Notes under the pieces: model-generated
Databases searched by the model: none
What the model was told of the DNA's origin: nothing
Seen by the model: only the letters and a program-made list of their open reading frames with translations
Shown here: piece by piece, positions 25,729-32,178 of the stretch
How positions within the stretch are numbered: the first letter of the stretch is position 1
Layout: the number at the start of each line of letters is the position of its first letter
From: Streptomyces sp.
GTDB taxonomy: Bacteria > Actinomycetota > Actinomycetes > Streptomycetales > Streptomycetaceae
Direction: 5' to 3'
DNA length: 44,905 nt
Assembly (NCBI RefSeq): GCF_031178505.1
Contig: NZ_JAPSIW010000004.1
Span: 1 to 44,905 of the forward strand
Position numbers and translations under genes: made by a program

Positions 25729-26034
25729 TCACTCGTGCCGCGGTGACAGGCCGGCGACGAGGACGGCGTTGGTGACGGCCGCGGCCTGGCGGAGCGGTAT
25801 TGCCTCCTGGTAACCGGCCGACTCGTACCAGGCTCGTGCCGCTTCCACCGAGTCGAACTCGACGATGACCGTTCGGTCGCCGTGCCACTCGCCCTCCAGG
25901 ACCTGGGGGCGGTGGTCGACGGCCCGGACTCGGGCGCCGGCACCGGTCATCGACGCTGCGGATGCCTTGCCGTAGGCGGCCATGCCCTCCTCGTCCCTGA
26001 TGGCTTCGGTCATGATGAGGTACGCCTTGGGCAT
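25729..26034 (-). CDS. DUF1330-family protein
   Basis: A 101-residue ferredoxin-fold (dimeric alpha-beta barrel) protein with KAYLIMTEAIRDEEGMAAY at the start and TVIVEFDSVEAARAWYES-AGYQEA in the middle, which is the DUF1330 signature. It starts after GAAGGAG. Function is unknown; related barrels act as small monooxygenases, lyases or intermediate-binding proteins. It is the last gene of the P450-ferredoxin operon, so it probably handles the oxidised product. Confidence 0.8.
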   Translation of the reverse strand: MPKAYLIMTEAIRDEEGMAAYGKASAASMTGAGARVRAVDHRPQVLEGEWHGDRTVIVEFDSVEAARAWYESAGYQEAIPLRQAAAVTNAVLVAGLSPRHE

Positions 26035-26056
26035 CGGATCTCCTTCGCCCGGGTCG

Positions 26057-26248
26057 TCAGCCCGTGGTCGTGATGGCGCGCTCGGGGCACAGGGCGGCGG
26101 CCCTGCGCACGGACTGCTCGTGCTCGGTGGGGACCTCGGACAGCAGGACCATGGAGTACCCGTCGTCGCTCAGGTCGAAGACCTCGGGACAGATGCCACA
26201 GCAAACCCCGTGCCCGCGGCAGCGGTCGTCGTCGACCGTGACCTTCAT
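26057..26248 (-). CDS. Small ferredoxin, P450-associated CxxHxxC type
   Basis: A 63-residue iron-sulfur protein with the C10-xx-H13-xx-C16 ... C54-P pattern typical of single-cluster ferredoxins that serve actinobacterial P450s. Cys17 and Cys20 are additional cysteines beside the cluster. The start overlaps the P450 stop (ATGA), so it is the dedicated electron donor of that enzyme. Its own reductase is not adjacent; the flavin reductase at the left end of the cluster is a candidate. Confidence 0.9.
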   Translation of the reverse strand: MKVTVDDDRCRGHGVCCGICPEVFDLSDDGYSMVLLSEVPTEHEQSVRRAAALCPERAITTTG

Positions 26249-27555
26249 CGCGCCTCGCTCCCGGTGCTGTCGGCGGTCTTGACGGTGTCGAACTCGAGGT
26301 GCAGTTGGGTCAGTCCGCGCAGGATGAACGTCGGGACGTAGCTGTAGCGGCGGTTGCTGGCCGGCCCGTGCGCCCGCTCGGAGATCCTGATGTCCGTCGT
26401 GCGGTCCAGCAGGCGTTCGATCGCCACCCGCGCCTCGGCCCGGGCCAGCGGCGCGCCCGGACAGCTGTGGATGCCGCGACCGAAGGCGATGTGCCGCCGG
26501 GCGTTGGCCCGCTCGAGGTCGAAGATTTCGGGATCGGTGAACTGGCGCGGATCGCGGTTCGCGGCGCTGTTGACGAGCATCACCGTGGTGCCGGCCGGGA
26601 GATCGACCCCGCCCACCGTCGTGGCTGTCCGCGCCAGTCGGAAGTCGCCTTTGACCGGGCTTTCCGTGCGCAGTGACTCCTCGATGAACGCGGGGACGCG
26701 CCGGCGTTCGGCCCGCAGCAGCCGTTGCAGCTCGGGACGCTCGGCGAGGGTCCGCAGCGCTGAGCCGAGCAGGCGGACGGTCGTCTCCTGGCCGGCCGCG
26801 AACAGGTTGGCGGCGACACGGACGACGTCGGCGACCTCGGGGATCGAGCCGTCGGGGAAGGTCGCGGTGGCCAGACCCGTCAGGACGTCCTCGCGTGGCT
26901 CGCGGCGGCGCTGCTCGATGTACGTCGTGAACCGCGCGTAGAGGAACTCCAAGGGTGACTGCTCCAGGACCTCTTCGCCGGTGCTGCCGATGCCGGCCCC
27001 GTGCGCCTCCGGGCGCTGGAGCCTGGCCCGGAACTCCGCGCGATCCTCCTCGGGCACGCCGAGCAGGTCGGCGATGACGAGCATGGTGAAGGGGCCCGCG
27101 AAGTCGCGGACGAGGTCCCCCTCACCCCGGGGCAGGTAGTCTTCCAGGACCCCGTCGGCGATGCGCCACATGGCGGCCTCGTTCTCCTTGAGGCGCTTGG
27201 GCGTGATCAGGCGCATCAGCAGGGCGCGATGGGCGGTGTGCACGGGCGGATCGAGGGTGGGCAGCTGGTCGCTCATGGGCAGCTCGTCGCGGTGCCGTGC
27301 GATCAGCTCACTGACGTCGTCCCCTTCCAGGGGGACTGGGAACCCGGGGAACGGGCCAGTGACCGACGTGCACGACGAGAACGTCTCGTGGTCGTTGTAG
27401 ATCTGCACCGCCTCTTCATAGCCCGTCACCATGACCACGTCGTGGTGCGGTTCGCGCTGCAGAGGGCATCGCGCCCGCAGGTGCTCGAAGTAGGGGTAGG
27501 GATCCGTGACGAGCGCGTCGTCCCGGAAGAAGTCGATCGCGTCATGGTCCGTCAT
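26245..27555 (-). CDS. Cytochrome P450
   Basis: A 436-residue soluble bacterial P450. The start ATG at 27555 has GAAGGAGG upstream; a longer frame from 27609 adds an arginine-rich stretch and is rejected. Features are the I-helix AAGQETT (253-259; the usual acidic-Thr pair is E-T), the K-helix ExxR (E293-R296) and the heme loop FGRGIHSCPGAPLAR with Cys365. It forms an operon with the ferredoxin and DUF1330 genes and is divergent from the Rieske oxygenase. It probably starts or continues oxidation of the pathway substrate. The CYP family number cannot be given without alignment. Confidence 0.93.
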   Translation of the reverse strand: MTDHDAIDFFRDDALVTDPYPYFEHLRARCPLQREPHHDVVMVTGYEEAVQIYNDHETFSSCTSVTGPFPGFPVPLEGDDVSELIARHRDELPMSDQLPTLDPPVHTAHRALLMRLITPKRLKENEAAMWRIADGVLEDYLPRGEGDLVRDFAGPFTMLVIADLLGVPEEDRAEFRARLQRPEAHGAGIGSTGEEVLEQSPLEFLYARFTTYIEQRRREPREDVLTGLATATFPDGSIPEVADVVRVAANLFAAGQETTVRLLGSALRTLAERPELQRLLRAERRRVPAFIEESLRTESPVKGDFRLARTATTVGGVDLPAGTTVMLVNSAANRDPRQFTDPEIFDLERANARRHIAFGRGIHSCPGAPLARAEARVAIERLLDRTTDIRISERAHGPASNRRYSYVPTFILRGLTQLHLEFDTVKTADSTGSEAR

Positions 27556-27686
27556 GGAGTGAGAACGCCTCCTTCGTCTTGCCCGTTGAACGGGGACGAT
27601 AGCTTGCATATCTGCTACGGAGAAGGGAGTTATCGAGGAAACCCTCCTTCGAGTCGACCTCGCGTCCTTGACGGTTACGCAAAAAG

Positions 27687-27701
27687 GAGAATACCGTTCT
27701 C
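27687..27701. promoter_or_regulatory. Operator-like palindrome, cluster consensus (copy 5)
   Basis: GAGAATACCGTTCTC lies in the 213-bp gap between the divergent P450 and Rieske genes, 67 bp before the Rieske start. One arm differs by A to G, as in copy 3. The gap holds no gene. Confidence 0.7.
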
Positions 27702-27768
27702 ACAGATCGAGATCACAGTTACCGAGCGAGCTGTACGAGCGGCGTCGTCAACTGGAGGACCCGACCCC

Positions 27769-29055
27769 ATGGCGCATTTCAAGAAGCCCGAAGAGGGTAG
27801 TTGGACCGAGCATCTCAAGGTCGACACCGAGCCGGTCTCCTACGCGGACTCGACCTCGCCCGAGCACTACGAACTGGAGCGGGAGGCGATCTTCAAGCGC
27901 ACCTGGCTCAACGTCGGACGCGTCGAGCAGCTCCCGCGCAAGGGCAGCTACTTCACCAAGGAGCTGGACGCCGCTCGGACCTCCGTCATCGTGGTGCGCG
28001 GCACCGACGGAGAGGTGCGCGCCTTCCACAACGTGTGCCGGCACCGCGGCAACAAGCTCGTCTGGAACGACTTCCCGCGGGAGGAGACCAGCGGCGTCTG
28101 CCGCCAGTTCACGTGCAAGTACCACGCCTGGCGCTACGACCTGGACGGCAAGCTCGCCTTCGTCCAGCAGGAGGGCGAGTTCTTCGATCTGGACAAGTCG
28201 GATTACGGTCTCAAGCAGGTCCGGGCCGAGGTGTGGGAAGGGTTCATCTTCGTCAACCTCGACACCGAGAACACCACGCCACTTCGGGAGTACCTGGGCG
28301 AGCTGGCCAAGGGCATCGAGGGGTACCCGTTCCACAAGCTGACCCAGGTGCACAAGTACCGCGCCGAGATCGGCAGCAACTGGAAGCTCTTCATCGACGC
28401 GTTCGCCGAGTTCTACCACGCGCCGATCCTGCACTCCGGCCAGTACACGCCCGACCAGGCCCGCCGGATCGCCAAGTACGGGTACGAAGGGCTCCACTAC
28501 GACATCGACGGCCCGCACAGCATGGTGTCGTCCTGGGGCGGCATCGCCCCGCCGCACGACCGCGAGATGGTCAAGCCCATCGAGGCGGCGCTGCGCAGTG
28601 GTCTGTTCGGCCCGTGGGACGCGCCGGACATCGGAATGACCACCGAGGAGCTGCCGCCGGCCATCAACCCCACACGCGACCCGCGCTGGGGCATGGACTC
28701 CTTCGTCTTCTTCCCCAACTTCATGCTGCTCGTCTGGCGGCCGAACTGGGTGCTCACGTACCACTACTGGCCGACCTCGTACAACACCCACATCTTCGAG
28801 GGGACGTGCTACTTCGTCCCGCCCAAGAACGCCTTCGAGCGGCTCCAGCAGGAACTGGCCGCCGTGTCGTTCAAGGAGTACGGCCTCCAGGACGGCAACA
28901 CGCTGGAAGCGACCCAGACCATGCTCGAGTCGGGCACGGTCGACCGTTTCCCGCTGAACGACCAGGAAGTACTCCTGCGGCACCTCCACCGCTCCGCCGA
29001 GGAGCACGTCCGCGAGCACCAGCGCCGTACGTCCGGCGCCCCGGCAGCGTCCTGA
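27769..29055 (+). CDS. Rieske non-heme iron oxygenase, alpha subunit
   Basis: A 428-residue terminal oxygenase. The Rieske [2Fe-2S] ligands are C90-x-H92 (VCRHRGNK) and C116-xx-H119 (CKYH), with a longer spacer than the classical 16-17 residues. The mononuclear iron site is seen in FAEFYHAPILH with His217 and His222. The start follows TGGAGGAC. It would hydroxylate or dihydroxylate a ring or activated carbon. No beta subunit, Rieske ferredoxin or matching reductase is adjacent; a 109-residue unknown protein follows. Electron supply may come from the flavin reductase at 107-751 or from elsewhere. Confidence 0.92.
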   Translation: MAHFKKPEEGSWTEHLKVDTEPVSYADSTSPEHYELEREAIFKRTWLNVGRVEQLPRKGSYFTKELDAARTSVIVVRGTDGEVRAFHNVCRHRGNKLVWNDFPREETSGVCRQFTCKYHAWRYDLDGKLAFVQQEGEFFDLDKSDYGLKQVRAEVWEGFIFVNLDTENTTPLREYLGELAKGIEGYPFHKLTQVHKYRAEIGSNWKLFIDAFAEFYHAPILHSGQYTPDQARRIAKYGYEGLHYDIDGPHSMVSSWGGIAPPHDREMVKPIEAALRSGLFGPWDAPDIGMTTEELPPAINPTRDPRWGMDSFVFFPNFMLLVWRPNWVLTYHYWPTSYNTHIFEGTCYFVPPKNAFERLQQELAAVSFKEYGLQDGNTLEATQTMLESGTVDRFPLNDQEVLLRHLHRSAEEHVREHQRRTSGAPAAS

Positions 29056-29074
29056 CCCCGAGGAGGACCCCACC

Positions 29075-29404
29075 ATGGCCAGTGCATTCCCCGAGGGCTT
29101 CGAGGCCCTGGACCCGTTCGTCGACTGGGCGATCCCGACGGAGAAGGCCCGCTACGCCAAGCGGATCTCCAGCACGATGGACGAGCTCGACGCGTTCTAC
29201 GACGTTGCCTTCCCGCTCCTGAAGTCCGGCACCGCCTACCTGGAGAAGACCCCGATGGAGGGCATCTCCGAGCCCGACAAGCGCCTGCTGTGGCTGTTCT
29301 GCTCGCTGGTGACCGTCGCCTTCTCCGTGGAAGCGTGGCGCCAGCCCAGGGTGCCCGACTCGGGCGCCTCCAGCATCGACGCGGTCCTCGAGCCGACGGT
29401 CTGA
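29075..29404 (+). CDS. Small helical protein of unknown function next to the Rieske oxygenase
   Basis: A 109-residue protein with a good GAGGAGG site, 19 bp after the Rieske stop, so in the same transcript. It appears mostly helical, with many aromatic and acidic residues early on (for example ALDPFVDWAIPTE) and a hydrophobic stretch LLWLFCSLVTVAFSVEAW around 70-88. There are no cysteine pairs or known catalytic motifs. It may be an oxygenase accessory or small subunit; I do not recognise the family with confidence. Confidence 0.7.
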   Translation: MASAFPEGFEALDPFVDWAIPTEKARYAKRISSTMDELDAFYDVAFPLLKSGTAYLEKTPMEGISEPDKRLLWLFCSLVTVAFSVEAWRQPRVPDSGASSIDAVLEPTV

Positions 29405-29483
29405 AGCACCGACAGACTCCGAGTTGACCGTTCGCCCGGCTTCAACGACGAGCTCACACCTGAGCGTGTCACTTGCCACAGTG

Positions 29484-29498
29484 CAGAGTGCTATTCTC
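29484..29498. promoter_or_regulatory. Degenerate copy of the cluster palindrome (copy 6)
   Basis: CAGAGTGCTATTCTC keeps the ATTCTC arm but has two mismatches in the left arm. It lies in the 292-bp gap after the Rieske partner gene and before the glycosidase. It may be a relic or an outlying weak site. I see no other gene in the gap. Confidence 0.35.
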
Positions 29499-29696
29499 GC
29501 AGTTTGCAATCAGCCTTCTCAAGGTGTATGGGGGCCCGTATGCTGACGGCTGAGCGGCCTCTGGTGCGCTCCAGGGGGGATGACATGAACGTGACATGGC
29601 TAGCGTGTCACCCGCGGCGTACTCGGCCATCACCGATCAGCCTTACCCACCTGCCTCAATGGTCCTTATGGCTCCCGGAAGTGAGGTTGCGTCCAG

Positions 29697-31259
29697 ATGC
29701 GGACAACCAGAAGGCGCCCCATCAGGCTGGGGTCGACAGCGACAGCGATCGCCGCACTCCTCGTCACTACGTCGGTTCAGTCCGTCGCGGCGCAGGCCGA
29801 TGAGCCGCACGCGTCCATCTCCTCAGCGAAGGTATCAGTCGATTTCGGCTCGCAGCAGGGCGAACTGCCGCGTCCAGAGCGGCTGAACAACTTCGGCAAC
29901 GTCACGGCATGGCCCAAGCAACGTGCCGGCGATGTGGAGTACCTGAACAAGCAGGGGTTGCACGGCGACGTCTATCGCGTGTGGGTCAGCAGTCCCAATG
30001 CCTCCGCCGCGGACAACGTCTTCAACCAGTGCGATCTCAAGACCCGGACCTGCGACTTCTCCAGGCTAGACGCCTATCTCACCGAGGCGAGCACGGTGTC
30101 CGACTCGCTGTTGATCAACCTGAACCCGACGGACTTCGTCGAGGGCAAGCGGCCGATGCAGGACCTGGAGGCGATGCTCAAACTGATCCTGCAGAGGATC
30201 AAGGAGAAGTACCCCCGCGTCAAGTACGTCGAGGCGTTCAACGAGCCGGACTGGCAGTTCCACGGACAGCAGCGCCAGCAGGGACGCCCGGCGGACCAAA
30301 CGACGTTGCAACCCGGCGATCTGTACCGCTTTTACGAGCCGTACTACGAGGCCGTCCATCAGGTCAACAGGCACCTCCGGCGTGCGGACCGGCTCCAGCT
30401 CGGCGGACCGGCGCTGATGTACATGGACCCGAAGTGGATGAAGCCCTTCCTCGACGACTTCGCAGCCGACAAGGACCCGCGCAAGCGTCTGGACTTCCTC
30501 TCGTACCACGCCTACCTCGCTTGGGACGACGACTACCAGGTACCGACGATGTACAACGGTGACCTGAGAGTGGTGGCGTCGCAGCGGGAGACCCTGCGCG
30601 GATGGCTGGAGGAGCGCCGCATCCGCCGGGACATCCCGAGCTATGTCACCGAGACGGGCATCTATCCCGGTCCGGCCTACGACGACACCGATCCCAAGAA
30701 GGACTACATTCGGCAGGCGGCCGGCATGGCCACTTACGGCTACCTGTTCGCGAACCAGCCGGACACCTACATGTTCAACTGGTGTGTCCGGCACCGTGTC
30801 GAGGAACGCAAGGACCAGTTGGTGACCCGCACGCCCTACGGACCGGCCACCGACACCTTCACTCCATATGGGAACATGCTGCTGATGCAGTCGAGGATGA
30901 AGGACACCCGGGTGTCCGCCGTCCCGAAGGACAGCCTCGAAGGGGACAACGGTGTCTACGCGCTGGCGTCGAAGGACCGGACCGGCGCGTCCCTCATGGT
31001 CTGGAACTGGCAGCACGTGAACGACCGTAGTTACCGGGCCACCATTGACATGTCCCGGATGCCGTCGGACCTCAGGCACGGTCCGGTCCGTCGGCTCATG
31101 TACCGGATCGACCAGTCGACGAGCAACTACTTCGCCGATCCGGTCAAGGCAGAGCTCCAGCTGGTCGACAAGAGGGTCATCAGACCCGGCAGGACCCACA
31201 CCGAGATCGTCGACTTGCCACCCAACGCGATCTATCTGATCGTCCTGGAGCGCGTGTAG
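29697..31259 (+). CDS. Secreted GH39-like glycoside hydrolase
   Basis: A 520-residue exported protein. The N-terminus has a twin-arginine-rich start, a hydrophobic core and an AAQA cleavage region near residue 33. The clan GH-A barrel shows the acid/base glutamate in VEAFNEPDW (E183) and the nucleophile in SYVTETGIYPG (E319). A C-terminal beta-sandwich follows (LMVWNWQHVNDRSYRATI). Relatives are beta-xylosidases, iduronidase-like or polysaccharide-active enzymes; the specificity is open. It does not appear linked to the upstream catabolic cluster, and no sugar transporter is adjacent. Confidence 0.75.
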   Translation: MRTTRRRPIRLGSTATAIAALLVTTSVQSVAAQADEPHASISSAKVSVDFGSQQGELPRPERLNNFGNVTAWPKQRAGDVEYLNKQGLHGDVYRVWVSSPNASAADNVFNQCDLKTRTCDFSRLDAYLTEASTVSDSLLINLNPTDFVEGKRPMQDLEAMLKLILQRIKEKYPRVKYVEAFNEPDWQFHGQQRQQGRPADQTTLQPGDLYRFYEPYYEAVHQVNRHLRRADRLQLGGPALMYMDPKWMKPFLDDFAADKDPRKRLDFLSYHAYLAWDDDYQVPTMYNGDLRVVASQRETLRGWLEERRIRRDIPSYVTETGIYPGPAYDDTDPKKDYIRQAAGMATYGYLFANQPDTYMFNWCVRHRVEERKDQLVTRTPYGPATDTFTPYGNMLLMQSRMKDTRVSAVPKDSLEGDNGVYALASKDRTGASLMVWNWQHVNDRSYRATIDMSRMPSDLRHGPVRRLMYRIDQSTSNYFADPVKAELQLVDKRVIRPGRTHTEIVDLPPNAIYLIVLERV

Positions 31260-31289
31260 ACAAACCGGCGGGCGGGACGGGCCGCTCAG

Positions 31290-31993
31290 CGTGGTGGAGG
31301 CGGGCGTATGCGCCGAGTTTGGCGGCGAGGCATTCGGGGCGCCCATGGCGGCCCGGTCGACTTCGACGAAGGCTCGCAGCATCGAACTGCCCCCACCACC
31401 GTCGTCGGCGCGGTGCCGGTAGTAGAGGAGGGCGTCGGGGATGACGGCCTCACCCCCTCCGAGGGGAGTGAACCTCGGGGATCCAGTCCAGGGGCTGGCT
31501 CGTCTCCCCGTTCCCGGGAGCCCTGGACGAACGCGAGCCCGGCACGGGCCACCGTCAGGGTATGTGCGACGCGCAGCCGGGCGGCGGTGCGGTCGGACAC
31601 TGTCCGCGATGGTCGCCAGCTGCCCAGTTCGGGCCATTCGGAGGCGATCTGCGTCCCGTACTGGCGAGGAACCGGCAGCGCATGCGACTGGCCTGGGGCA
31701 GCGTAACCCGGTCCACCACCCCTCCTCGCGGAGCTTGGCCAGGCGCCGCTGTGTCTGCTCGCTCCATACCCCTGGGGCGATCAGCAGATACATCTCTCGG
31801 GTCGTCGCCTTCAGCCACGGCGCAGTACGGCCAGCGCGAAGCGGTCCCCGCCGCCTACGTCCTCGTGCATCGAGCCTGAAAGCTCGATGGTCTGTGTCAG
31901 GCGCGCGGTGGACTTCTGCGCTCCGCCCTTGCCGCGCCAGCTCGTCCTGGCCTGAAGCAACCCCGGTGCCGCGGCCGGTGGAATCCGGCCCAT
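31290..31993 (-). pseudogene. Decayed replication-relaxation family gene (plasmid/ICE type)
   Basis: Minus-strand frames carry ordered pieces of the Streptomyces replication-relaxation family. An N-terminal piece begins at the ATG at 31993 and includes DRFALAVLRRG before a stop. Next comes the winged-helix region LKATTREMYLLIAPGV and RRLAKLREEGWW (31823 downward), then HTLTVARAGLAFVQGSRERGDE in another frame, and finally DALLYYRHRADDG and LRAFVEVDRAAMGAP back in the second frame (to about 31313). At least two frameshifts and one stop make it non-functional. Intact copies accompany integrated plasmids or conjugative elements, so this marks a relic of one. Confidence 0.65.
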
Positions 31994-32082
31994 TAGGCCT
32001 TTTCACCCCAGTGGTCATCCTCAGGTAGGAGAACCACGTCGTCGTTCTGCACGAGGATGGCCCGCGCCTGCTGCGTAGCCAC
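31993..32082 (-). CDS. Possible 29-residue ORF upstream of the replication-relaxation relic
   Basis: GTG at 32082 opens a short frame ending ...NDDVVLLPEDDHWGEKA, whose TAA overlaps the ATG of the replication-relaxation frame (TAATG). The translational overlap suggests that it was a real small gene in the element or the tail of a longer one. No family is recognised. Confidence 0.3.
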   Translation of the reverse strand: MATQQARAILVQNDDVVLLPEDDHWGEKA

Positions 32083-32178
32083 GAGGACCAGGTCACTGCA
32101 CTGACACGATGCCCCGGCAGCACTTGGAAGGAGAGCCTTGGTACCTACCTGAGAACAGACTTTGGAGAGACCCTTCTC

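Noticed and set aside
24108-25943. A 611-codon minus-strand frame opposite the MFS gene
   Set aside because: Low-complexity His/Gln/Asp-rich translation typical of an antisense shadow; the MFS motifs are on the plus strand.
778-27701. Calling the shared palindrome a KstR (cholesterol regulon) site
   Set aside because: The half-sites are similar, but the spacing is three bases rather than two, giving a 15-mer, and typical KstR regulon genes are not present.
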